Origin: Betaproteobacteria bacterium
GTDB taxonomy: Bacteria; Pseudomonadota; Gammaproteobacteria; Burkholderiales; Burkholderiaceae_C
Assembly (NCBI GenBank): GCA_009923345.1
Contig: RFTR01000062.1
Coordinates: forward strand, 1 to 9,656
DNA length: 9,656 nucleotides
Reading direction: 5' to 3'
In this document: positions 1 through 7,179 of the stretch, piece by piece
Layout of the letters: the number at the start of each line of letters is the position of its first letter
Position numbering within the stretch: position 1 is the first letter of the stretch
Position numbers and translations under genes: made by a program
Notes under the pieces: generated by a model
What the model saw: only the letters and a program-made list of their open reading frames with translations
Databases searched by the model: none
What the model was told of the DNA's origin: nothing

Positions 1-1
1 A

Positions 2-1531
2 AATACAAATACAACTCCAGCACCAACTGCCACGACCTTCGTTGGCTCAGCCGACATCGAATGCGATGTCCTAGTCTTGGGCGGTGGCCCCGGCGGTTAC
101 TCCGCCGCTTTCAGAGCCGCAGACCTTGGCTTGAGCGTTGTGATCGTCGAGCGTTATGCCACCTTGGGCGGCGTTTGTTTGAACGTGGGATGCATTCCAT
201 CCAAAGCACTTTTGCACGTAGCCTCCGTTATGGACGAAGTCAGCCACATGGCCGATTTAGGCGTGGATTTTGGAAAACCCAAACTCAATATCGACAAGCT
301 ACGCGGTCACAAAGAAAAAGTGATCGGTAAATTGACGGGTGGCTTGGCCGCTATGGCCAAGATGCGCAAAGTCACCACCGTGCGTGGCTATGGCGCATTT
401 GTCGGAGCCAACCACTTAGAGGTAGAAGAAACCAACGGTACAGGCCAAGACAAAACAGGCAGTAAAAAAGTGGTGGCCTTTAAGAAAGCCATCATTGCTG
501 CAGGCTCACAAGCTGTGCGTTTGCCTTTCATGCCCGAAGACCCACGTGTGGTCGACAGCACGGGTGCCTTAGAACTTAAAGAAGTGCCCAAGCGCATGTT
601 GATCTTGGGAGGCGGCATCATCGGTTTAGAAATGGGCACCGTCTACAGCACCCTAGGTGCGCGCTTAGATGTAGTCGAAATGATGGACGGTTTGATGCAA
701 GGCGCCGACCGCGATTTGGTCAAAGTGTGGCAAAAAATGAACGCCCACCGCTTTGACAACATCATGCTGAAAACTAAAACCGTTGGTGCGAAAGCTACGG
801 CCAAAGGCATTGAAGTGACGTTCGCGGCCGCAGAAGAGGGCGGCACTGCTCTAGCACCACAGGTCTACGACTTGGTCTTGCAAGCGGTAGGTCGCACGCC
901 CAACGGCAAAAAAATTGCCGCCGAAAAAGCCGGGGTCGCTGTGACAGACCGTGGTTTTATCAATGTGGACATCCAAATGCGCACCAACGTACCGCATATT
1001 TTTGCGATCGGCGATATCGTGGGCCAACCCATGTTGGCGCACAAAGCCGTGCACGAAGCACATGTGGCGGCTGAAGTGATCGCTGGCGAATTACAAGGCA
1101 ACAAAGAGTTGGCGGCTGCCGCATTCAATGCGCGCGTCATTCCAAGCGTCGCTTACACCGACCCCGAAGTAGCATGGGTCGGGTTGACCGAAGACCAAGC
1201 TAAAGCGCAAGGTATCAAAGTGAAGAAGGGCTTGTTCCCATGGACAGCCTCTGGCCGTGCGATAGCCAATGGTCGTGATGAAGGTGTAACCAAATTGCTG
1301 TTTGACGACTCTCCCGAAGCCCACGGCCACGGAAAGATTTTGGGTGGCGGCATGGTCGGCACACATGCGGGTGACATGATTGGTGAAGTCGCGCTTGCTA
1401 TTGAGATGGGTGCAGACGCCATCGATATCGGCAAAACCATTCACCCACACCCAACGCTGGGCGAGAGTATCGGCATGGCAGCAGAAGTGGCGCACGGCAG
1501 TTGCACCGATTTGCCGCCCAGCAAGAAATAA
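2..1531 (+). CDS. lpdA: Dihydrolipoyl dehydrogenase (E3), 5'-partial, probably lipoyl-domain-fused
   Basis: Flavoprotein that reoxidises dihydrolipoamide on the E2 subunit and passes electrons to NAD+; the E3 component of 2-oxoacid dehydrogenase complexes. The frame is open to the left edge, giving 509 visible residues. Visible in order: a Thr/Pro/Ala-rich linker (nt 2-49), the FAD Rossmann motif GGGPGGY, the redox disulfide CLNVGC (Cys codons at 176 and 191), the NAD-binding motif GGGIIGLE near nt 608-631, the second FAD motif ending in AIGD near nt 1003-1014, and the C-terminal dimer domain with HPHPTLGE (catalytic His at 1448, Glu at 1463). The TTG at nt 77 lies inside the FAD motif and cannot be the true start. 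The linker resembles that joining a lipoyl domain to E3 in betaproteobacterial PDH (Neisseria P64k, Ralstonia PdhL), so aceE-aceF probably lie upstream; that is inference. TAA stop; dusC follows after 18 nt. Confidence 0.96.
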   Translation, partial: NTNTTPAPTATTFVGSADIECDVLVLGGGPGGYSAAFRAADLGLSVVIVERYATLGGVCLNVGCIPSKALLHVASVMDEVSHMADLGVDFGKPKLNIDKLRGHKEKVIGKLTGGLAAMAKMRKVTTVRGYGAFVGANHLEVEETNGTGQDKTGSKKVVAFKKAIIAAGSQAVRLPFMPEDPRVVDSTGALELKEVPKRMLILGGGIIGLEMGTVYSTLGARLDVVEMMDGLMQGADRDLVKVWQKMNAHRFDNIMLKTKTVGAKATAKGIEVTFAAAEEGGTALAPQVYDLVLQAVGRTPNGKKIAAEKAGVAVTDRGFINVDIQMRTNVPHIFAIGDIVGQPMLAHKAVHEAHVAAEVIAGELQGNKELAAAAFNARVIPSVAYTDPEVAWVGLTEDQAKAQGIKVKKGLFPWTASGRAIANGRDEGVTKLLFDDSPEAHGHGKILGGGMVGTHAGDMIGEVALAIEMGADAIDIGKTIHPHPTLGESIGMAAEVAHGSCTDLPPSKK

Positions 1532-1549
1532 CCAACACGCGCGACACCG

Positions 1550-2605
1550 GTGATCATCCTCGCCCCCATGGAAGGACTGCTTGACTGCGTCCTGCGGGAC
1601 GTGTTGACGCGCATCGGTGGTGTTGACCGCTGCGTTTCAGAATTCATTCGCGTTACCAACACCTTATTGCCTGAGCGTGCCTTTTTGCGTGTCGTTCCCG
1701 AGTTGCGCAATGGTGGCCGCACCCCTGCAGGCGTTCCCGTGCGTCCCCAGTTATTGGGTTCTGACCCCGATTGTTTGGCGGACAACGCAGCCCGCGTTGC
1801 GGGTATGGGGTGCGATGGGGTGGATTTGAATTTTGGTTGCCCAGCCAAACAGGTAAATCGGCATGGCGGTGGGGCAGCTTTATTGCAAGACCCGGAAGTG
1901 TTGTATCGCATTACGCGCGCTGTGCGCATTGCAGTCCCTTCTCACCAAATCGTTAGCGCCAAAATGCGATTGGGTTTTGACCATGACCAACAGGCTGAAG
2001 AGTGTGCTTTGGCTTTAGAGGCAGGTGGTGTTAGCGAAATCGTGATTCATGCGCGCACCAAAGCGGATGGCTATCGTCCACCTGCTTACTGGCCTCGTAT
2101 TTCAGATATCCGTGCGCGCGTCAAAGTACCGCTTATTACCAATGGCGAAATTTGGAATGTGCAAGATGCTGTGCGTGCGCGACAAGATTCTGGTTGCCAT
2201 AATTTGATGATTGGCCGAGGGATAGTGACTAATCCTGGTTTGGGCTTGGCATTGAAAGACTTTGATGAACGCGCGAAGCTAAGTGCTACCTCTTCAAGCT
2301 TGACGCCATTAACTTGGCAAGAAATGATTCCTCACCTGACATATTTCTGGGAGCTAGTGCAAAAGCGAATTTCGCACAGGCATCAGTGCGGACGGTTTAA
2401 GCAGTGGTTGAATTTTTTACGTAAGCATTTCGTAGAGGCTGAAGTGGCTTACTTAAATGTGCGCACGGTTAATGACCCGCAACTAATCTCAGCTTGGCTG
2501 CAATCTATAAAGCCCCAAAATCAAGCGCATTCTTTATCGGTTGAGACCGACTCCAAATCGGAATTCACTTTCCAAAATGAACTGGAGCCCTTGGTTGAAA
2601 TCTAA
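1550..2605 (+). CDS. dusC: tRNA-dihydrouridine(16) synthase DusC
   Basis: FMN enzyme that uses NADPH to reduce uridine to dihydrouridine in the tRNA D-loop; the DusC subfamily acts on U16. The TIM barrel carries APMEG (residues 5-9), the catalytic cysteine in LNFGCPAK (Cys97), then HGGGAALL, the FMN-contact lysine in AKMRLGFD (Lys138), IHART (His167), TNGEIW (198-202) and the phosphate-binding IGRG (221-224). The N-terminal residues align from memory with E. coli DusC (LAPMEG, EF-RV, RTP-G), favouring DusC over DusA or DusB. The start is a GTG: the frame is the same as the preceding E3 gene, whose TAA lies at 1529-1531, and GTG 1550 is the only usual start codon before APMEG. No Shine-Dalgarno sequence is seen, so translation may be coupled to E3. 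At 351 residues it is about 35 longer than E. coli DusC because of a polar, acidic C-terminal tail. Confidence 0.93.
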   Translation: MIILAPMEGLLDCVLRDVLTRIGGVDRCVSEFIRVTNTLLPERAFLRVVPELRNGGRTPAGVPVRPQLLGSDPDCLADNAARVAGMGCDGVDLNFGCPAKQVNRHGGGAALLQDPEVLYRITRAVRIAVPSHQIVSAKMRLGFDHDQQAEECALALEAGGVSEIVIHARTKADGYRPPAYWPRISDIRARVKVPLITNGEIWNVQDAVRARQDSGCHNLMIGRGIVTNPGLGLALKDFDERAKLSATSSSLTPLTWQEMIPHLTYFWELVQKRISHRHQCGRFKQWLNFLRKHFVEAEVAYLNVRTVNDPQLISAWLQSIKPQNQAHSLSVETDSKSEFTFQNELEPLVEI

Positions 2606-3770
2606 ACAACTCCAACCTTGGCAAGTCATCATCAGTGGTATGTGTGGTTTGGTGTTGACAATCGGTCTTGCCCGATTTGCTTACACACCTTTGCTTCCAA
2701 GTTTGCAATCGCAAACAGGGCTCAATGACGCCAATGCGGGTGTCTTAGCAGCGATCAACTATGCAGGCTATATGACCGGCGCTGTCGCCGTGGCTTGGAT
2801 GGATGATGTGCGCTGGCGACATTGGCTCTACAGCGTAGGTCTATGGATGGCCTTGATCACCACTGCGTTGATGGCGGTTGCGCCATCATTTGGAATTTGG
2901 GCCGTGTCACGCTATGTGGGTGGCTTGTGTGGGGCGGCAGGAATGTTGATGGGATCCGGTCTGGTGTTGGGTTGGTTGATTCGCAATGGCCAGCGTCCTG
3001 AGTTGGGTTTGCATTTTGTTGGCATTGGTTTAGGCATAGTGGTGTCCGCGATCGGAGCTTGGGGGCTGACCATGTTGTGGCCCAGTTGGGATGCGCAATG
3101 GATCGCGTTTGCTTGCATTGGCTTGATTTTTTTATGGCCTGCTTGGTCTTGGCGTCCGCCGGTACCTGAAGTTCTCACTCCATCTTCAATGACTAACAGC
3201 ACGCAACACGTCATCCCCGCAAGGTGGTTGTGGACCATGCTGGCCAGTTATTTCGCCGCGGGTTGGGGTTTTGTAATTAGCGCAACTTTCACTGTTGCAA
3301 TTGTGGAGCGCGAGCCCCTATTGGCTGGGCAAGGCCATCTGGCGTGGGCAATGGTTGGCTTAGCTGCCATGCCTGCGGTATTTCTTTGGGATCGCGTCGC
3401 GCGTTTGGTGGGCGACAAGCAGGCACTTCTAATCGCCTTTGGTTTGCAAACACTGTCTGTGTTGATGCCTGCTGCATCGGGTACTATGTTGGCTGCCATG
3501 GCGGGCGCTATTGGTTACGGTGCAACATTCATTGGCATTGTAAGTTTGACATTGGCTATGGTCGGTCGTTTATCGCCGAATAATCCGGGCAAATCTATGG
3601 CGCGATTTACTTTGGGATATGGCGCTGCGCAAATGATTGCTCCAGTGGTCGCTGGCTATATGGCGCAATCATCAGGATCATTTCATGGCGCGCTATGGGT
3701 GACTGCTGGAGTCATGGCAGTAGGAATGGCCGTGTTGGCCACGTTGCCAAAAATAGAAAAAGCGGATTAG
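2577..3770 (+). CDS. YbfB/YjiJ-family MFS transporter
   Basis: Inner-membrane secondary transporter of the major facilitator superfamily; substrate unknown. The protein of 397 residues is almost wholly hydrophobic and fits 12 membrane helices in two halves, joined by a polar central segment at about residues 191-215. The first helix ends in GLARFAYTPLLP (30-41), the hallmark of the YbfB/YjiJ group, followed by AGVLAAINYAGYMTGA (54-69). The second half has a charged WDRVARLVGDK loop (271-281). The ATG at 2577 is chosen because it puts a short polar tail directly before helix 1; an in-frame TTG at 2541 would add 12 residues of no evident use. With the ATG, the gene overlaps the end of dusC by 29 nt, so the two are probably co-transcribed and perhaps translationally coupled; only a weak GGAA lies upstream. 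It ends 10 nt from the convergent peptidase gene. Family assignment is good; function cannot be inferred. Confidence 0.86.
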   Translation: MNWSPWLKSKQLQPWQVIISGMCGLVLTIGLARFAYTPLLPSLQSQTGLNDANAGVLAAINYAGYMTGAVAVAWMDDVRWRHWLYSVGLWMALITTALMAVAPSFGIWAVSRYVGGLCGAAGMLMGSGLVLGWLIRNGQRPELGLHFVGIGLGIVVSAIGAWGLTMLWPSWDAQWIAFACIGLIFLWPAWSWRPPVPEVLTPSSMTNSTQHVIPARWLWTMLASYFAAGWGFVISATFTVAIVEREPLLAGQGHLAWAMVGLAAMPAVFLWDRVARLVGDKQALLIAFGLQTLSVLMPAASGTMLAAMAGAIGYGATFIGIVSLTLAMVGRLSPNNPGKSMARFTLGYGAAQMIAPVVAGYMAQSSGSFHGALWVTAGVMAVGMAVLATLPKIEKAD

Positions 3771-3780
3771 AAAAAGCTAA

Positions 3781-4326
3781 TTAATTTTTGGAGCCATCAG
3801 AGTTGGAACTGTTGTCCACTCTGCGCGCGCCCGTAAAACGGCTTAACCAATATGACTGGCGCATATCTTCAACCTTGACCTGCTTACCAGGGCGTGGTGA
3901 ATGTATAAATTTGTTGTCACCCACGTAGATGCCCACATGGCTAAAGGTTTGTCGCATGGTGTTGAAGAACACCAAGTCGCCGGGTTGCAAATCTTTCTTA
4001 TCAATTTTTTCGGTAGCTTCGGCTTGTTCACGCGCGCTGCGGGGCAATACTTTGCCCAAAGTTTGCTCATACATGGAGCGCACAAAACCGCTGCAATCAA
4101 AGCCGTTGTCATCGGAGCCGCCGCGACGATAAGGAACACCTAAAAAACCCATGGCGTTGAGCACTAAATCGGAGGCTTTGTTACCAACGTTTTGGCTGAC
4201 TTTGGAAATCTTGTTGATGAAGCCGTTATCAGACAGGTAGATTTCTAAATCGTCAGAAGATGAGCCGTTAGGCGCAGCGTGCGCGCTAACAATAAAGCAG
4301 ACGATGAGGAGATGGCGAAACTTCAT
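3781..4326 (-). CDS. Secreted NlpC/P60-family (C40) cell-wall peptidase
   Basis: Probable peptidoglycan endopeptidase acting in the periplasm, of the kind that cuts stem peptides at the D-Glu-diamino acid bond; exact substrate not deducible. The 181-residue protein begins with a signal peptide: basic KFRH, hydrophobic LLIVCFIV, and a likely signal peptidase I site after SAHA (about residue 17). There is no lipobox-like cysteine at the cleavage site, so it is probably soluble. After a spacer of about 40 residues, the NlpC/P60 domain starts near LNAMGFLGVPYRRGG (56-70). The catalytic Cys78 lies in FDCSGFV, His130 in SHVGIYVG, and the third polar residue is probably His142 in FIHSPRPG. LQPGDLVFF (113-121) is also typical. 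It is a single-domain enzyme without SH3 or LysM modules. The tail is Ser/Asp/Asn-rich. It is transcribed alone, convergent with the transporter and divergent from the isochorismatase-like gene. Confidence 0.93.
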   Translation of the reverse strand: MKFRHLLIVCFIVSAHAAPNGSSSDDLEIYLSDNGFINKISKVSQNVGNKASDLVLNAMGFLGVPYRRGGSDDNGFDCSGFVRSMYEQTLGKVLPRSAREQAEATEKIDKKDLQPGDLVFFNTMRQTFSHVGIYVGDNKFIHSPRPGKQVKVEDMRQSYWLSRFTGARRVDNSSNSDGSKN

Positions 4327-4335
4327 AAGCGCATC

Positions 4336-4341
4336 ATTGTA
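4336..4341 (-). promoter_or_regulatory. Candidate -10 box of the NlpC/P60 gene
   Basis: On the minus strand this reads TACAAT, one base from the sigma-70 consensus TATAAT, and ends only 9 nt before the ATG. The expected transcript would start 2-4 nt before the start codon, so the mRNA could be nearly leaderless. No Shine-Dalgarno sequence is seen before this ATG, which agrees. No convincing -35 box sits 16-18 nt upstream (GCATTA at 17). Weak prediction from sequence only. Confidence 0.3.
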
Positions 4342-4392
4342 GTGCGTTTTGTTTGTGCTAATGCATGATTGATGGCCCTAAGTACTTGATTT

Positions 4393-4412
4393 AATTCGGG
4401 TTAACGCGAATT
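4393..4412. promoter_or_regulatory. 20-bp near-perfect palindrome, candidate operator
   Basis: The sequence AATTCGGGTTAACGCGAATT is symmetric at 18 of its 20 positions: outer arms AATTCG and CGAATT, centre GTTAAC, with only the G/G pair at 4399 and 4406 breaking symmetry. It lies in the 163-nt spacer between two divergent genes, 67 nt from the peptidase start and 78 nt from the hydrolase start, and touches the candidate -35 box of the latter. Such spacing and symmetry suit a dimeric transcription factor. No regulator gene is adjacent, and I do not recognise the motif. A short hairpin in the RNA is a less likely reading because no T-run follows. Confidence 0.45.
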
Positions 4413-4441
4413 TGTTGCGTGAAGCTGGTATGCACGATACT
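4412..4441 (+). promoter_or_regulatory. Candidate promoter of the isochorismatase-like gene
   Basis: TTGTTG (4412-4417) and GATACT (4436-4441) are separated by 18 nt and resemble sigma-70 -35 and -10 boxes (4 of 6 matches each). Transcription would start near 4448, leaving a leader of about 40 nt before the ATG at 4490. The -35 box overlaps the last base of the 20-bp palindrome. The prediction rests on consensus resemblance only. Confidence 0.3.
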
Positions 4442-4489
4442 CGTGTTTACTTTGAGTAAGCACCTTTTTCATTTCACTTTCGCCCATGT

Positions 4490-5095
4490 ATGTTGATCGA
4501 TGACCAAGAATCCCAGCTCGTTTTGGTGGATTACCAAGAGCGCTTAATGCCAGCCATTTTTGAGGCAGAGCCTGTATTACTAAATGCCAAGCGGTTGGCA
4601 CAAGCAGCGCAGTGGATGGAAGTTCCTGTATGGGGAACTGAGCAAAACCCAGAGAAACTTGGGCCCTTGTCTGGTGATGTGAGGCCATTTTGCCGCTCAG
4701 TTTTACCCAAAATGAGTTTCAGTGCCTGTGCGGATGGGTTGATCGAATTACTCAAATCGCCAACTCGCAACATGCAATCAGGCAACGCCCGAAGTTTGCC
4801 TAAGCATCTGCAAAAGAAGCCAGGACCTGAAACAGCACGTCAAACCATTATTTTGGGCGGAGTGGAGGCGCACATATGTCTACTTCAAACTGCGCTAGAT
4901 CTACTCGAACAAGAATTTGAGGTTTATATCGTGACCGACGCCTGTAGTTCTAGAACCGAACGAAACCGTGACGCAGCATTCGACCGTTTGGCTGGTATGG
5001 GCGCCGAACTAGTGACGACAGAAATGGTGTTGTTTGAGTGGCTACGCAGCGCTGAATCGGATGCGTTTCGGGAAATACAAGCGCTTATTAAATAG
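4490..5095 (+). CDS. Isochorismatase-family cysteine hydrolase
   Basis: Member of the isochorismatase-like superfamily (nicotinamidase, ISOC1/ISOC2 and related amidases); the substrate is unknown. The catalytic triad of the fold is visible: Asp14 in VLVDYQERL, Lys74 in LPKMSFSA and Cys130 in GGVEAHICLLQTA. The VEAHIC motif includes the usual residue pair before the nucleophile that forms the cis-peptide oxyanion region. TEQNPEKLGPL (50-60) and EMVLFEWL (178-185) resemble the ISOC1/ISOC2 branch more than true isochorismatases or nicotinamidases. At 201 residues it is slightly long because residues about 91-118 form a polar, basic insertion between the lysine segment and the strand before the nucleophile. 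The start is the ATG at 4490; another ATG at 4486 is out of frame and stops after five codons. No clear ribosome binding site is seen. It is 82 nt upstream of prpE on the same strand, but a candidate promoter in the gap suggests separate expression. Confidence 0.88.
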   Translation: MLIDDQESQLVLVDYQERLMPAIFEAEPVLLNAKRLAQAAQWMEVPVWGTEQNPEKLGPLSGDVRPFCRSVLPKMSFSACADGLIELLKSPTRNMQSGNARSLPKHLQKKPGPETARQTIILGGVEAHICLLQTALDLLEQEFEVYIVTDACSSRTERNRDAAFDRLAGMGAELVTTEMVLFEWLRSAESDAFREIQALIK

Positions 5096-5134
5096 GCAAA
5101 CTTTGCGCTAAGTCAGTTTCTTGCAAGTCCTTTC

Positions 5135-5144
5135 TATACATAAT
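5135..5144 (+). promoter_or_regulatory. Candidate -10 region of prpE
   Basis: The AT-rich stretch TATACATAAT contains two overlapping -10-like hexamers, TATACA (5135) and CATAAT (5139). The best -35 for the second is only TTTCTT at 5117-5122 with a 16-nt spacer. This would give a leader of about 25-30 nt, consistent with the ribosome binding site at 5167. No sigma-54 type GG-N10-GC element, which governs some prp operons, was found here. Weak. Confidence 0.27.
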
Positions 5145-5166
5145 TGAAAGATTAGTAAATGTAGTT

Positions 5167-5172
5167 GGGGGA
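5167..5172 (+). promoter_or_regulatory. Ribosome binding site of prpE
   Basis: GGGGGA ends 5 nt before the ATG at 5178. It is a purine-rich Shine-Dalgarno-like stretch and supports this ATG as the start of prpE. Confidence 0.55.
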
Positions 5173-5177
5173 CATCC

Positions 5178-7073
5178 ATGGGTTCTTTTGCGCAGTTTCA
5201 TAAACGTTCTATCGACGACCGCGACAATTTTTGGGCTGAACAAGCCAAAACCGTGGATTGGCAAATCCAGCCCCAGCAAATTTGCGATTACTCCAATCCG
5301 CCCTTTGCTAATTGGTTCGTTGGCGGCACTACTAATTTGTGCCATAACGCGATAGATAGACACCTAAAAGATCGCGGTGATCAGGCGGCATTGATTTTTG
5401 TGTCCACTGAGACAGAGCAAGAAAAAACATACTCCTACAAAGACTTGCACGCAGAAGTCCAACGCATGGCCGCAATCTTGAAGGACTTTGGCGTGGTCAA
5501 AGGCGACCGTGTGCTTATCTACATGCCCATGATTGCCGAAGCTTCTTTTGCGATGTTGGCATGCGCGCGCATTGGCGCGATTCATTCAGTCGTGTTCGGC
5601 GGATTTGCCTCGCATTCATTAGCGACACGTATCGAAGACGCTTCGCCCAAAGTGATCATCAGTGCAGACGCTGGTTCGCGCGGTGGCAAGGTCGTGGCTT
5701 ACAAACCATTGTTAGACGAAGCTATCAGCTTGTCTAGCCATAAGCCCAAAGCAGTCTTGATGGTTGATCGCCATTTGTCTGAATTTGTCAGCATGGCAGG
5801 GCGAGATTTTGACTACGCCCAAGAGCGCGACAAACATTTCAACGCGCAAGTTCCTTGCGAATGGGTGGAATCTACCCATCCCAGTTACACCCTCTACACA
5901 TCTGGAACAACAGGCAAACCCAAAGGTGTGCAACGCGATACGGGCGGTTATGCAGTGGCTTTGGCTAGCAGCATTCCAAATATTTTCCAAGGCAAACCTG
6001 GCGAGACATTTTTTTGTACCAGTGACATTGGTTGGGTGGTAGGCCATAGTTACATCATTTACGGTCCGCTGATCGGTGGCATGTCCACCATTCTTTATGA
6101 AGGCCTCCCAATCCGTCCTGACGGTGGCATTTGGTGGAGCTTGGTCGAGAAATACAAAGTCAGCGTCATGTTCAGTGCACCCACCGCGATTCGTGTTCTG
6201 AAAAAGCAAGATCCAGCGCTACTGACTAAGTACAACTTGAAGTCTCTCAAGGCCTTGTTCTTAGCGGGCGAGCCTTTGGACGAGCCTACAGCCAAATGGA
6301 TTTCAGAAGGCTTGGGCGGCACGCCCATCATCGATAACTATTGGCAAACCGAAACAGGTTGGCCGATTTTGACAATTTGCAACGGCGTAGAAAAAGCGCC
6401 TAGCAAATTCGGTTCACCCGGCAAAGCCGTGTATGGCTATGACGTCAAATTGGTTGATGACCAAACTGGAGATGAGCTTACAGGTGCAAATCAAAAAGGT
6501 GTGCTGACCATCGAAGGCCCATTGCCTCCCGGCAACTTACAAACCGTGTGGGGCGATGACGCACGTTTTGTAAACACCTATTGGAAAACGGTCCCCAAAA
6601 AAATGGTCTACAACACGTTTGACTGGGCGGTGCGCGATGAGGATGGTTACTTTTTCATCTTGGGACGTACCGACGACGTGATCAACGTGGCGGGGCATCG
6701 CTTGGGCACGCGTGAAATTGAAGAGAGCATTTCTAGCCACCCCAATATCGCAGAGGTTGCCGTGGTGGGTGTGGCAGACCAACTCAAAGGCCAAGTGGCG
6801 ATGGCTTTTGCAATTGCGAAAGACGCCTCAGCCCTTGGTGATGCGGCTGCCCGTTTGAAGCTTGAAGGCGAAGTGATGAAAGTGGTCGACAGCCAACTTG
6901 GCGCGGTGGCTCGTCCTGCGCGAGTTTTATTTGTCAGCGCTTTGCCCAAAACACGCAGCGGCAAATTACTACGCCGAGCGATCCAAGCCGTTTGCGAAAA
7001 AAGAGATCCTGGCGATTTGACGACTATGGACGATCCGCTAGCGCTCAAGCAAATTCAAGATGTAATCGGCTAA
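5178..7073 (+). CDS. prpE: Propionate--CoA ligase (propionyl-CoA synthetase) PrpE
   Basis: ATP-dependent, AMP-forming acyl-CoA synthetase that activates propionate (less well acetate) to propionyl-CoA in the cytoplasm, feeding the 2-methylcitrate cycle or other propionyl-CoA routes. The 631-residue length is normal for PrpE. Order: N-terminal domain with WFVGGTTNLCHNAIDRH (46-62), the AMP-binding P-loop TSGTTGKPKG (241-250), GEPLDEP (364-370), YWQTETGWP (388-396), the hinge region GRTDDVINVAGHRLGTREIEE (496-516), and the C-terminal lysine in TRSGKLLRR (Lys596). YWQTETGW rather than the WWQTETGG of acetyl-CoA synthetase, plus Ala363 where acetate enzymes have a pocket valine, point to propionate. 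Lys596 is the equivalent of the residue that protein acetyltransferases acylate to switch off this family, so post-translational control is likely (family knowledge). No prpB, prpC or prpD is nearby, so this copy stands outside a propionate operon. A purine-rich ribosome binding site supports the ATG. Confidence 0.93.
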   Translation: MGSFAQFHKRSIDDRDNFWAEQAKTVDWQIQPQQICDYSNPPFANWFVGGTTNLCHNAIDRHLKDRGDQAALIFVSTETEQEKTYSYKDLHAEVQRMAAILKDFGVVKGDRVLIYMPMIAEASFAMLACARIGAIHSVVFGGFASHSLATRIEDASPKVIISADAGSRGGKVVAYKPLLDEAISLSSHKPKAVLMVDRHLSEFVSMAGRDFDYAQERDKHFNAQVPCEWVESTHPSYTLYTSGTTGKPKGVQRDTGGYAVALASSIPNIFQGKPGETFFCTSDIGWVVGHSYIIYGPLIGGMSTILYEGLPIRPDGGIWWSLVEKYKVSVMFSAPTAIRVLKKQDPALLTKYNLKSLKALFLAGEPLDEPTAKWISEGLGGTPIIDNYWQTETGWPILTICNGVEKAPSKFGSPGKAVYGYDVKLVDDQTGDELTGANQKGVLTIEGPLPPGNLQTVWGDDARFVNTYWKTVPKKMVYNTFDWAVRDEDGYFFILGRTDDVINVAGHRLGTREIEESISSHPNIAEVAVVGVADQLKGQVAMAFAIAKDASALGDAAARLKLEGEVMKVVDSQLGAVARPARVLFVSALPKTRSGKLLRRAIQAVCEKRDPGDLTTMDDPLALKQIQDVIG

Positions 7074-7179
7074 TGCCGGTCATTCCAAAAATCGTTTCCT
7101 AACAATAGAAAACTAGTTCTTACAGCGACTTCAGTGGCACAATAGCGGGTGTTTGGGGTTCCTACAACCCCTCTCGCTT

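Noticed and set aside
77..79. TTG as start of the E3 gene
   Set aside because: It falls inside the FAD-binding strand (DVLVLGGG); the frame is open to the window edge and conserved residues precede it.
1091..1495. Long antisense frames over the E3 gene (for example 134 codons), and similar ones over prpE, dusC and sucA
   Set aside because: Shadows of strongly conserved genes on the other strand, without ribosome binding sites or recognisable domains.
3771..3789. AT-only inverted repeat between the convergent transporter and peptidase genes as a bidirectional terminator
   Set aside because: The AAAAA/TTTTT arms around TAATTA have no GC pairs; too weak to call an intrinsic terminator.
4401..4472. 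Minus-strand small frame of 23 codons (from the CAT at 4470) in the divergent spacer
   Set aside because: No good ribosome binding site, no promoter of its own, basic low-information peptide, and it runs through the candidate operator and promoter.
5098..5119. AAACT...AGTTT inverted repeat after the isochorismatase-like gene as a terminator
   Set aside because: Only five AT-rich pairs with a 12-nt loop and no T-run; not enough to support termination.
7134..7148. TGGCAC at 7134 as half of a sigma-54 promoter before sucA
   Set aside because: The partner TTGC-type element at the required spacing is missing (CGGG is found instead).
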